A stretch of 64,000 nucleotides of DNA from Eonycteris spelaea (lineage: Eukaryota; Chordata; Mammalia; Chiroptera; Pteropodidae): assembly GCA_003508835.1 (NCBI GenBank), contig PUFA01000022.1:992001-1056000 (forward strand). Direction: 5' to 3'. Of the stretch, positions 34,040 to 44,800 are shown in pieces (the stretch's first letter is position 1; the number at the start of each line of letters is the position of its first letter). The translations under genes were made by a program, and so were the position numbers. The notes beneath the pieces are model-generated. The model worked only from the letters and a program-made list of their open reading frames with translations. It was not told the DNA's origin and did not search any database.

Positions 34040-34130
34040 ATCCTTCCATTTTATAGGTGAAGACGATGAGGCTGAAGAGGTTTGTTCCAGGTGCCCCAGA
34101 GAGCTGGGAACAGAGGGAAGACCTTTTCAT
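34040..34130 (-). repeat. MIR SINE fragment, reverse
   Basis: 'ccatccttccattttatagg' followed by 'tgaagacgatgaggctgaag' is a short reverse MIR core. Confidence 0.6.
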
Positions 34131-34149
34131 GATCCTCCCGCCCGCTCCG

Positions 34150-34505
34150 TTCGCCCCGGCTCCCTGTCTCTGGGACCTTCCAGCCTTCCGCCCTCACCAG
34201 TCTGGCAGTGCTTCCTCCCTGATCTCTCAGCATCTAGTCTTTCTTTCCTACTTCCACTCCTCCCACACTCACTGCGGTTATTTGCAGCAAAGCCAGACGA
34301 TTTTAGCTTCCACGCTGGTCTCTGCCTTCAGCCTCTACCCTTTGAATCGATATCACAGTTTACCTCTGGAATAATCTCACAGCTTTATCGTGTCACTTAC
34401 TGTGCAAACACTTTCGATCGTTTATCATGTATCAAAGTCTGAATCGAACTCTCCATAATCTGGCCTCTCGCTTCCAACTTGCCTCCTGGCTTTATCATCC
34501 AGACC
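34150..34505 (+). repeat. L2-like ancient repeat, forward
   Basis: The order 'cttccactcctcccacactc', 'tgtcacttactgtgcaaaca', 'cgatcgtttatcatgtatca' and 'ctccataatctggcctctcg' resembles the same old family as at 19.8-20.5 kb. Tentative. Confidence 0.4.
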
Positions 34506-34585
34506 AATTAGTGGCTGTTGGTTCAGCAAGGTAATTTTATTCGGCATTCTTTCTTCACAGGTCAGAGAGCCATTGACTCTTTTCC

Positions 34586-34626
34586 TTATTATTATTTATA
34601 TTATTATTATTATTATTATTATTATA
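34586..34626. repeat. (TTA)n microsatellite
   Basis: About 13 imperfect TTA units follow directly on the L2-like stretch. Frames through it encode a run of tyrosines, which is an artefact. Confidence 0.95.
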
Positions 34627-34749
34627 ATGCTATTACTTCACACAGGATGATTTCTGATGAAGTATTCCCAATCCTATACTCTAAGGCTTCCAGAAAAATC
34701 AAAGATGCTATGGAGCCGGTAGAATAGTAGTGAATGTTTTATGCCTAGC

Positions 34750-35190
34750 CTTCTTCACTCATGGAGAATATTCACCGAGTACTTACATTATGCTTAAGCA
34801 GTAACCGAGAAAGATAAGGTCCCAGCTGAGTCGGAACTTATTAAGTCAAGAAAGCAGGAATTGCGTAAAAATCACGTAGCCATTAAATACGTGATTACGC
34901 AAAGAACTAGTTTATCACAAATATTTTTAAGGGCATGAGAGCAAATGGCAGGGAGCGGAGGTGAGGGCCGGGGTAGCACAGACTTAAGACAGACTGGGAC
35001 TTCAGCGGAGAGTGTCTTAAGGAAGTGACATTTACACCAAAACAAGAAAAACCAGATGGGGTGGAGAACCAGAGGGAGAAGGTAGGGAAAAAGAAAAGGT
35101 CTACCCAGGCCGAGGGAACGGGCGGTATAGCGAGCATCTAGAAATTTCGCAGCATTTGGGGGAAGGCTGGAACACTGGGCCCCACGGCGG
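34750..35190 (-). repeat. L2-like ancient repeat, reverse
   Basis: 'caccgagtacttacattatg', 'gagaaagataaggtcccagc', 'gtcttaaggaagtgacattt' and 'gaacgggcggtatagcgagc' follow the reverse order of an L2-type 3' end, as at 12.9 kb. Confidence 0.5.
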
Positions 35191-37871
35191 GGAAATAACC
35201 ATGTGTGAGAAAAAGTGAGAAAGAATCTCTTTCAGCCACGCTCTGTCTCTTTGTAGGCTTTATAGTCTAGGATGTCAAAAACAATTTTTTTTTTTGGCGG
35301 GGGAGGGAGTTTTATATTTGGTAAAATTCCTACTTAAGTCCACCAATAATTGTGTGTCAATAACAGTGTTTACTTTGTTTCAAAGAGCTAATGATTTAGG
35401 GGGTTGGAGATAGGGTTTGAGCTTCCTCGAACCACTGACTACTTCTGTAGTCGAGTTATATTTATTATGGTTTCTGATCTCAGGAATTTGGCCTGGTTTT
35501 CCTTGTGGGAAGACCTTTTTTTAAAAGTGTAAACTTACTCTCAAGAAATAGCTGGTTCACTCTGGGATAGAGGATTAACAGAGCTTCTAATTACTTAGTT
35601 ACTAGTCATTCCAATAAGAAAACATGGCCCCCCAAAGCGATTAAAGCAATCTTTTCAGTTCTATAAATTCAATTGAATAATAGAAGAAAGTATAAGATAT
35701 ACAGGAGGTAGAGGTTTAAAACTCAAAGATACAGTTTGAAATTCTTTTTCTTAAAAACACTGACCTCCAAAAGCCACTCTGTGTAGAAGGGGAAACAGTG
35801 GGGCTGGAATGATGTACGTGAGTCCCTCCTATGAGCATACACAGGAAGGATGGCGTGCAGTGTGATTTTTCCCTTCCCTCTGGCCAGCTCTCAGCTCAGC
35901 TTCCCAGGCAGAGACGGGCAGCGAACCCAGGGTCTCTGTCAGCCTCTTTCACGGCCTCCTGGTGACAGCATTGGCGAGGACGCCACTCCCTTTTCCTTTC
36001 TTCTTATTTTTAGAAAGTTGATTTTTTTTTTTTCTTTCTCAGGGTTGAGGGTAAGGCAAGGGCCTGTCATTATCAGGGAGTGAGGTCGACCACAGAGACT
36101 GGCTTCCCAAGAATCTGCTCCAGCTGCCAACCTGGCGGGTCGAGTCATCTTTAGTGCTGCGGGTGGTTTTCCTGTGAAAGTGGGACTTCCTGCCAGTAAG
36201 CCAGCGCACACGCGGGGGCCGAGCGCGTACCTCCTCCGCACCCCACCCGTGAACTTGAGTAAAGTCGCCTCTTGTCCTTACGCTCGCTGGTCTGCAAAGA
36301 CTTCCCACGACTTGAGCTGCAAGCCAAGTGCTAAGTGGTTTCGGAAGATGAGGCGTCATTACATTTTTTCTTGTGTTTTCTGTGACCCACCAAATATTTT
36401 TCTGTGGCTTTCCAAAGCACGGGGTTTCCACTTCTAGCAATGAGAAGAAAAGGCCACCTCTGGTTTTAAAAAGGCTTTGCAATTCCTGAAAGAGAAATGG
36501 TTGCAATATCGGAGGTTTGCGCCAGAGCAAGTGATTTGCGGGGTGGGGGACCTAGAGGGAGAAACAACAAGGATAAGATAGTTTTTGTTGCTGATGACAG
36601 TCTGCCTTTGATCCACTTCAGGTCCAGTCAACCTGTAGCGAGCTGCTCAAGGAAACACCACAAATATGGTAGAGCTGCAGTTCTTTCTTCTCACTGGGCA
36701 AAAAGAACACTTTATCTTTGCTTCATTTGAGGGAGGTACTTCTTCCTTGAGCATACTAAACAGAATCCGCCCAGCCTCAGCCATTGCTTTCCACAATAAA
36801 ACGCAATGGTCCTCTTTTGATGACCTTGGGTGGTGTCACTAAGTACACCTACCTGGCCTGGGCACTTGAGCTTGGCTATTCCAGTCTCTCGGTTGGAGGA
36901 CCCTCGCTGCCTCAGTCAGGTCTCCGCGCTCCTGGTTCAGTCTTCCGAGGCATCTGAGCATCATTTGACAAGCTGTAGTAGAGAGCTGGGAAGTGGTTGA
37001 ATATTTAGCGTTCTGTCTAGCCCGGGAATGATAAATGTACTTCCCTGTCCAGGTATAAAGAAGATCATTTGCCATTTAGGTGATGGTGACTCTGCCTTCT
37101 GGTGGCCTGGAGGATGGAGCCTGGCGGGTATCTGGTAGTACATTTTAAAATACTGTTGTCATTTGAGTCCCTCATGCTTCAAAGATGTATGCTTCCTCCT
37201 AAGGGAGATTGTGAACTGCATTGCTGACTTCATGCGACTGTTTGGGGACAGGGTGCTCAGACCCGCTGTTAAACCTGCAGTTTTAGTTCATTCGTGATAG
37301 CCTCACTCCTGAGAGTGTAATAAGAATGACAGTGTGTACTTTCCACCTGGCTGGTTGTTTCATTGTAGGTTACTTGTTCAGACAAACGAAAGAAGAAGTC
37401 ATTTTTTTAAAAAGAGTTTTGCTATATTGTCTCTTGATAACATTACTAGTTGTCTGAGATTGCCAAAAAATTCACGACCAGCAATTGACTTTCCAAAGCC
37501 TCACCTTTTTACAAAGCCCTTTCAGTTTTACAAATATGATTATCAGTGCTTTGGGGGGCATTAGCCAATCAAGATGATGTAAGAATTTTAACTACTTTTA
37601 ATTCCACTATTAGGAATAGGTTTAAAGTCTCAGAAGTTCAGACCTGCAAGGTGCTTTAAAGATCTTGTCCGATTTGTTGTTATGCACAGAAAGGAAACAG
37701 GAAGTGCTTCAGATAAGGCCACAGGACAGTTCTGGACAAATGCTGGCTGGCAGGCTAGCTGTCATACTGGGGCCCACGTTGTAATAATAGGGCCACTTTC
37801 TTCTGTGTGTGACCTCACAGAAGCCTCGTGCTTGCCCAGGTGTTCTCTATACATTAGGGCTCTGAGAGCGT
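35191..37871. other. Unique DNA with one weak minus-strand exon candidate
   Basis: No repeat was recognised. On the minus strand 36,853-36,972 is bounded by a reasonable acceptor (ctctctactacag) and a strong donor (ccag|gtaggt). The 120 bases have no clear coding character, so a non-coding exon is possible at best. A 163-codon minus frame at 36,039-36,530 lacks any domain. Confidence 0.3.
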
Positions 37872-38045
37872 GCCAAGTTTGAATCCTTGACTGCCACCAA
37901 CTTCTTTATGCCTTGTTTTCCCTGGACTGTAAATAGTGATAGTAACAGTCTCTACCTTTTAGGATTATTTAAGGGATTAAATCAGATTATCCATGTACAA
38001 TCGAGCCCATAGTAGGTAGTCTATGAATGTTAGTTATTATTATGA
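37872..38045 (+). repeat. MIR SINE, forward
   Basis: 'ccttgttttccctggactgt', 'accttttaggattatttaag', 'ggattaaatcagattatcca' and 'ctatgaatgttagttattat' give the full 3' half of MIR. Confidence 0.85.
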
Positions 38046-38243
38046 CTAGGCTCGATTTCATTAATCATTTAAAATATTTAAACATCAGCATGTTATAAAT
38101 TCTAACTTTCAAAACAAGTAACCAATTATAAATTCACCCCATTCATCCAACCTGTTTAGTAAATGTCTACTACGAGTAAGACAACCTGTTGGGTCTTCTG
38201 CAAAACAAAACTATGAATGAGAAATAATCCCTGCTCTAAGGGT

Positions 38244-38265
38244 CAGAGAGAGAGAGAGAGAGAGA

Positions 38266-38298
<33 letters not shown>
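38244..38298. repeat. Compound (AG)n-(TG)n microsatellite
   Basis: About 11 AG units (38,244-38,266) pass into about 16 TG units (to 38,298). The TG part can adopt left-handed DNA. The frame through it reads as alternating Cys-Val and is an artefact. Confidence 0.97.
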
Positions 38299-39129
38299 GA
38301 TGTATCATGAGACGGGGATAAGAAAGAGAGACGCAAAGTTGGGCGCCGTGATATCCTCTCGCTCTGAGTCTATCCTTCTTGGTGCTGGCACATTATTGAT
38401 CCTGGGCCTTTATGAGTTTCTCTCCCAGCCACTTCCTCTTCCACTGACTTCTCCAACTCTTGGTCTCCCCCTCCCAGAGGCCAGCCCCACTCCATTCAGG
38501 AAGACGGCGAAGGCCACGACCTGCTCCCCTTCCCCATCTTAGTCCGCCGAGTTCTGCGTGCACGCTGGAGCGAGATTGCCTCGGGACACAGCTTTTCCGA
38601 TCATTTCCAAGAACACCACTGCCTGAGTGCGAGGGCAGATTTCTCTTGCTGAAACAGTCTATCCGATTTGTTTCTCAGAGGTTCTGTGCCACAAAGTTAC
38701 AAAGAGCAGCAATGGGCTGTCTTCTGTGGAAAACTCCGTCAGCACACAGTATTTTGATTTTTGATAGGTGGGGATTATCCTGTCTCACGTATGTAGATAC
38801 CGTGTGCTTACCATTTTCTCTTGGGAATGCGCTGCTCTACTGCTTCTAGTTTGTTTTTCTTGCCGTTAAAAATAACTGGGTCTTTTTTGTCGTCTCTACT
38901 CCTTTTTATTTACAATATAATCTCATTAAGAAAGAATAAAAGCATCTTTATCTTCCTTTCTAGGGTAAGCTCATGGAATGTGTATATACATTTTACATCA
39001 CATTTCTCTACTATCCACCCGCCACCCCTCAGCCCCTGTAATCTGTCATTCGACAGAAATCGCTTGTACCGCGGATGTTTTGTGTGCGCCCAGAGTTTGC
39101 CCTCTGATTTCATCTTCTAAATCGTTAAG
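38299..39129. other. Unique or highly diverged DNA
   Basis: No feature could be named. The pyrimidine-rich text at 38,400-38,540 may be a further trace of an L2-like relic. A 129-codon plus frame (38,460-38,849) has no domain. Confidence 0.35.
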
Positions 39130-39610
39130 CATTTCTGGCCTAACAACAGCAGTGACAGAATTTCTTGTTTGTCCTCACATGTCACTGGCTTCTTTCTCCC
39201 TTCTAACCGTAGGCATTTCTAGCCACCCTTTTCTTTTCTACCTCTGGAAACGCAACTTCTGACATGGCTTCAGGTGATCAGCCATGTCACGATGACTCGT
39301 CAATCCATTCCTGCAGCTCTCCCTGCGGTGGACCCTTGTCTGACATGAAACGCTGTCATCAGAAGCCTCTCCGTGCTTGACTGTCTCAACACCTTGGCTT
39401 GCACATGTGAAATTCAGCAGGTAAAAATGGTTAAATGGCTATTTGATATGACCGAACCTAAGAGTTCCGTCCCCAAATGGAAGTTATCGCTTTCTCCAGG
39501 TCTTGATTTGCTGCAACTGACCTCTCACTCCCGTTGGCAAGTCTGGAGCTCGGTTGCTCGGCGTGTTGCATTAAAGGCGTCGTTCATCCATCCCTCTGCT
39601 CCTCCTGTTT
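39130..39610 (+). repeat. L2-like ancient repeat, forward
   Basis: 'aagagttccgtccccaaatg', 'ctgcaactgacctctcactc', 'cccgttggcaagtctggagc', 'cggttgctcggcgtgttgca' loosely follow the upstream part of the old repeat seen at 19.8 kb. Confidence 0.4.
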
Positions 39611-39919
39611 CCGCTGCAACCGAGGAGGCTCGGAGTTGACCTTTGATTTTTCCTTCTTCCTAACCATGTCGTCCACAGATTGCCATAGGGAAGCTTGCAT
39701 GGCCCCTTCTTATAATCTGGTTTATGCCCGGGATAGTGATTCTTAGATAACATGGGTTTGTTTTTGTCCCTTCTTGGGAGAGTCCTTGGTATCTCTTTTG
39801 AAGTTAAAAACACTTGTGATTCGATTCAAGGTTCTTCCTCACTCAGCTTTTCAGCATATATCTCCTACCTTACCCTGGGTCTATTATTCTGGTTTAATAA
39901 ACCACAGTGTAAGTTTAGT

Positions 39920-40062
39920 AAGATTTTGTTTTCTCGCCTGTAAATCAGGAACTAATAATATTAATGGTCTCGTAAGGTTGTGGTTAAAATTAATTTGATA
40001 CATAAAAATCACTCAGAAAAGTGCCTGGACATAAGTACGCCCTCATTAAATGTTAATTATGC
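39920..40062 (+). repeat. MIR SINE, forward, 3' half
   Basis: 'tctcgcctgtaaatcaggaa', 'atggtctcgtaaggttgtgg', 'cagaaaagtgcctggacata' and 'cctcattaaatgttaattat' match the MIR 3' end. Confidence 0.8.
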
Positions 40063-40674
40063 TGGGGAAAAAAAATCAGAAGATTTATCAATGTTGTGAT
40101 GGAATCAAATTCTTTTTTGTTGTTTTCTATATTTTTGTAAAAACAAAACAAAACCACATGTAAAACCCACAGCTTTTAAAGGATTCATGTTTCATTCTGG
40201 GTCTATAGGAAGCTTTTGGTTAATTCTTACTTGTCTTGATTCAATGTCATCCTTTTTTAATTATAGTACTCTTTAGTGATGATTTAAAAAAACTAAAAAA
40301 ATGAAACAAAACAAAGCATGTACTTTTTAAGGAGGTATTTAATATCAAGTATTCGAACAAAGGGTTGCCACGAGGGAAATCTTTTGGTAAAGGTGATTCT
40401 CAAACTTGAGTTTGCTGAAATGGCCGTAGAACCAGAGTCAGGAAGGGATTTGCACTGCGGTACTGTGTTTGAAGTCGAGTCTCCCGCCTTGAATTTTGCA
40501 GTAAGCGCCTAATCTCATTAGATGTCATACACTCAGTGTTTGCACTTGCACAAAAGCAGTCCAAACAAAGCCAAAATGTTAACACCACCATCCTCTGATG
40601 GCATTTAGAATGAATATATTAAACACACTTGCACTAGCATTGCATTAAGCGGAGAAATACATTTGAACTTTGAA
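40063..40674. other. AT-rich unique DNA
   Basis: No feature was recognised beyond short A-rich and T-rich runs. Confidence 0.4.
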
Positions 40675-40800
40675 CTCGCGGGATGAAAAAGCCCTGCCCG
40701 AGAGCTGAGCGATCGGGCGGCGGCGTGGCGTAGGTGTTCATCGTGTGCGCCGAGGACCCGCGCTCACACACATTCCCCTCGAGCAGTAGGCCCTGCGCGA
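40675..40800. promoter_or_regulatory. Isolated 125-bp CpG cluster
   Basis: About 17 CpGs fall within 125 bases ('gagcgatcgggcggcggcgt', 'cgccgaggacccgcgctcac'), while flanks of several hundred bases are AT-rich and CpG-poor. It is too short for a classical island. It could be a small regulatory element or the core of an unmethylated enhancer. No gene start was identified. Confidence 0.35.
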
Positions 40801-42732
40801 GTAAAGCATGAAAGCCAGGAACAGTCCCCAGGTCCTGTTGTTAGGGACGTAGATGGAAGGTAAAGTGAACTGGTGGGTTTGCTTTGAAATTCACGGAATG
40901 AGCTTCTGATTCAATTCACTTCAGAGAAACAGCTCAGAAAGAAAGAATATCTCCTAGCTAATGTGCGCATTCCAGATGTCCTTTGTTCACTTCACTCTGC
41001 AATTTACAAATTTAGAAATTTTCTTTAAAAAAAAAAAAAAACAAACAACCTTTCACTCTATCTTTTCATTGATGTTTTGGAAGCTGAGGAGTATAAGGAA
41101 TGCTCAGATGTTCAGACTCTTTTGTCCCTTCTTATAAAATGAACATAGCAGCAAATGCGGGGTTTAGAACTAACTAGGTCGAATGGCCAACGTATTCAAA
41201 GGGTAAATAAGTGCTACCTGAAGGAAATAGGTTTCACCAAAAAACAGGTATAAATGTTTATAACCTACATCTCTGGAAATTTGATCATTAGGAATATGTA
41301 CCCCAGCCTTCAATCCAGGAAAATAGTTCATACTTTAAAGTTTGTGCATGTCTCTGAGTTTCACAGTTCCTCAGCCCAATTGTGCTCACTCTTACTTTAT
41401 AGGTCTTTTTAATTTTCTTGTGTATTTGCTTTTGGCTTATCTTAAGGGACTTAAGAAGGAACATTATTTGAAATGTATTATACTATCTATTGTCAGAATG
41501 CCATCGAAGATGTTATCTATTTTCTTACATCATCCGTTTTATGAACATCATGAAAAAAATCTCTGAGGTCTTCATGCCAAGAGTGGTTAGTAATTTTTCT
41601 GAACAGCTAACTTGTTTTTATTTTCTGAGCATTGTGGACCTATAACTAGTTGATCCCTTTTTCATTTTTGCTAGGACTCCCAGGAAGTTTAGAGCTATAT
41701 TTGCTACCTAGTGCTAGTGATTCTAGTGGGGACAGGGTCTGAAAGTTTTGTATTACTGTTGGCTTTGCTAGTTGCCTATTCTTATTTTCCTACTGTTTAA
41801 ACTCCTTAAAAATTTCATTACCTTTTTAATTGCATTAATTAAAAGAAAAGCTGCCTCAGATCCTCGGTGAAAAGGGATATGTATCCACACGTTCTACATT
41901 CATACATGAATTCATTCAAAGATTCATGCTTGCAGCATGCATGCTTATACGGTTTCGCAAACCACAGCAGATGAGAGGCCGGAAATTAGAAGGAGAGCGA
42001 TGATTGCTGCAGAAATAAGGACAGCAAGAATGTCAACTGATAGGACCACCGATAAGCTCCCCTGAAGACATCAGAAAACTATTGTGCGAGGCGGGCGTGG
42101 GGACTCAAGGAGCACAGCTGCCCCAGAGCATGGGATGCACGCTGGGAAACCCCCGCACGTCTGTGACCCAGGGCAGGCGACATGCTGGGCCCCTGCACAC
42201 GCAGCCACACAGTGTCCTCGATGGGGCAGAAACCTTCCGTTCCATTCTGCGTGCTTTGTCTAACAGTGTTCCACTTGCCATCGGGGAGAGAGGGGATCTC
42301 CAAACACTGGGTCTCTTCAAAGACTAAACTTCCGTTACTGGGAAAATTAACTCAGCAGGAAAACCCTCGCTTCTCCGTGAGGCTGAATGAAGGCATCCTC
42401 GTCAAAGCCCCACGTGCAGAATGTCTGTGGCGTGACCGGGTTTGACATTATAACTTAGCTTCCGAAGCCACCCCAGCGATCAGCATATTCAAGACGATGG
42501 TCCACTCGGTCACGTCACCTGAACTGACCTGTCAGCAACAACAACTCAGGCTCATGGAGCCTGAGAACGTGAGGATGATGCCCCATCCAGGAGGGCGGGC
42601 TTAGTCACCAAGGGCATAAGGTGCTAGAAGGTCTCTGGGCTGTGGGGGAGGGGCGCATGTTGCAGCGAGAGCCAAAGATGCTCAGTTCTTACCTGTGAAG
42701 GAACAAATGCAACAGAGGTATTACCTGAACTA
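40801..42732. other. Unique non-coding DNA
   Basis: No gene or repeat was recognised. An A run lies at 41,026-41,041. GC rises at 42.0-42.7 kb, where short frames open on both strands have no recognisable content. Confidence 0.4.
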
Positions 42733-42960
42733 GCGTAGCTTAGCGCGTGACAGGGCGGACTTGGGGCCAGGTTCCCTGGGTTTAAATCTTGGCTCTACTT
42801 CTTACTAGCTGTTTGGTCTTAGACAAGTTACTTAATTTCTCTGTGTCTTAGCTTCACCAGCTTCTAAAGGGGGACAGTAATACCCTATATCCCAAAGGGG
42901 TGTCGTGAGAGTGATGGTAGGGGCTGAAACAGTGCGTGACTATGTTAAATATACTATATA
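42733..42960 (+). repeat. MIR SINE, forward
   Basis: A nearly full-length copy: 'gggtttaaatcttggctcta', 'cttcttactagctgtttggt', 'cttagacaagttacttaatt', 'tctctgtgtcttagcttcac'. Confidence 0.92.
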
Positions 42961-43754
42961 CTATAGAAATGGCAAATATTAAATATCACCACTAATTAGG
43001 TAATTATTGAATAATATTAAATATTACCATTGAAGTCAGAAGAAGGGAGAAATTTATATGACTTCTAAGGTCATCTAAATTATCCCTTTCTCTGATATTA
43101 AATTTTCATGTTACATTTGCAAATATATTTATGAATATCCTTATGCTATTCTAGTCGCATCTTCTGAAAACCCCCGAAAAGCAGTAGAATGTGGAGAAAT
43201 AGATTTGTGTCTTGGCAGTAGAAGTCGGGATCTATTAAGAATAATTCTATATACCAAACCATAGATCTCACTTTTTAAAATTTTGTGGCTTTAATTTCAT
43301 TTTAAAAGTAACATAACCACATTACAAAAATTGGTCTATTCTTTATTTAGTTCAACCCCATGAGCAAAACTACCACGATGGGATAAACTACACAGTGTGT
43401 TTCCGTTTGGTCTTTTTCCTGTGTATGGGTGCGTGTGTGTGTTTTAGCCACAGTGATTCTCAAACTATTTTTTTCTGCCATACTTAATGTGTGTTTACTT
43501 AAACATGCCCAAATATTCCTATAAGCATGTCCTAGCCTCTCGACCGTGTGCTACTTCTTCCGGTGAAATATAAATAAAATAATTTGCAAATTTGAACATC
43601 TTAATTGATTACTTGCACCTCGGTATCAACCTTTTAGCTCATTACTAGTTAAATGTTTTTGGCAATGCCAAACGGGCTGGTTTGTGTTCTGCCTTCTCGC
43701 TGAATTGCATTTATAAGCATTTTTCATGTAATTATGAATCTTAGAAATTGTTAG
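42961..43754. other. AT-rich DNA, possible small repeat traces
   Basis: Position 43,449 starts 'cagtgattctcaaac', which resembles the terminal repeat of small hAT elements (MER5 type), but the rest does not follow. Nothing else was recognised. Confidence 0.3.
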
Positions 43755-44800
43755 TATAAAAATCTTTCAAGCAAACACCCACACACCAAAAAGGAGAAAA
43801 ATATAATCAACTTCACGTGCCCCTTGCCCAGATTAAATGATTATTCTTTTAACATTTTTGTTTTTTTAAATGATTTCTCTTTTCTGGAAGCAAATCCAAG
43901 ACATCGTGACTTTTGCTATTTCACCCCTAAACATCTCAGCACGGGTCTCTAAAATAAGTAATTTTTCACATAACCTCACACCTTTATCACAATTAACAAA
44001 ATTAATATCTAACTCAGGCTCTATTCAAATTTCCCCCACAGATTCAAATGGGTCATTCTAAATTGATGGCTTCAGGATACAGCAAAATCCACACATTGCA
44101 TGCAATTGTGTATTTCTTAAATCTTTTAAATCCAAAACCGTGTCATCCAACATGGTAGCCACTGGCCACAGTGGCTTTTACAATTTAAATGAATTAAAAT
44201 TAGGTGAGATTAAGAAACTCAGAACGTAAGTCTCACTGGCCACATTTCAGGGGCCCGAGTGTAGCGAGTCTCATCCTGGACAGCCCAGAAACAGGCGACT
44301 CCCATCATTGTAGAATGTCCTACTGGACAGCGAGCTCTCGAAAGCAAACCTCTCCCCCACTCACCCTCAGGCCACTGAATTACCGAAGACGCTAGGTCAA
44401 TTGTTCATAATTATAGATTGCTTACTTATGGATAGTTTAACTTGTTCTTCTCAACCTGGTATGTCGGTAAACTGGAAGTTTTATCTAAAAGCTTGATTAG
44501 GTTTAGATTCAATTAATTTTTCTTTTGGAGGGGGCAGGAGTTCTTCATGAGTGGAGCCGCATGCTTCAATAATCATTTTTATCCTCACTGTATATTTCTT
44601 TGAGTGTGTAAACAACAATATTATACTTACATTGTCTTTTATTCTGTATTTAGTTTGTTTCCATTTTTTTTAACTTTACATGTAGTGTTGTCTTTACTCT
44701 TTTATAACTGGAGATTTTCCTATATTTAATTTCTATATTTCTTTCGGTATATCTTTAAGATAAGTGACAAAAAAAAAAAAAAAAAAGTTCTATGTGAAAG
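43755..44800 (-). mobile_element. Old LINE-1 3' UTR (L1M class), reverse, interrupted
   Basis: Blocks 'gaagcaaatccaagacatcg', 'atttcacccctaaacatctc', 'cctcacacctttatcacaat', 'attcaaatttcccccacaga' and 'ccacacattgcatgcaattg' follow the reverse L1 3' UTR. It resumes after an inserted hAT-type element with 'aaactggaagttttatctaa' and 'ttcttcatgagtggagccgc'. It is the same class as the copies at 2.8 and 61.9 kb. The right end is unclear. Confidence 0.7.
44139..44336. mobile_element. hAT-type non-autonomous element inserted in the L1
   Basis: It starts near 'catccaacatggtagccact', continues through an AT-rich middle and 'actggccacatttcaggggc', and ends 'gtcctactggacagcg'. This is the known short palindromic DNA transposon built on 'ggtagccactagccacatg' and 'ttggacagcgc'. 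It has no coding capacity. The flanking L1 text continues on both sides, so the element is younger than the L1. Confidence 0.65.

Noticed and set aside
34586..34626. Poly-tyrosine peptide
   Set aside because: It is the translation of a (TTA)n microsatellite.
38270..38300. Cys-Val repeat peptide
   Set aside because: It is the translation of a (TG)n microsatellite.
43449..43490. Start of a MER5-type element
   Set aside because: Only the first 15 bases agree with the terminal repeat; the rest does not follow the family.
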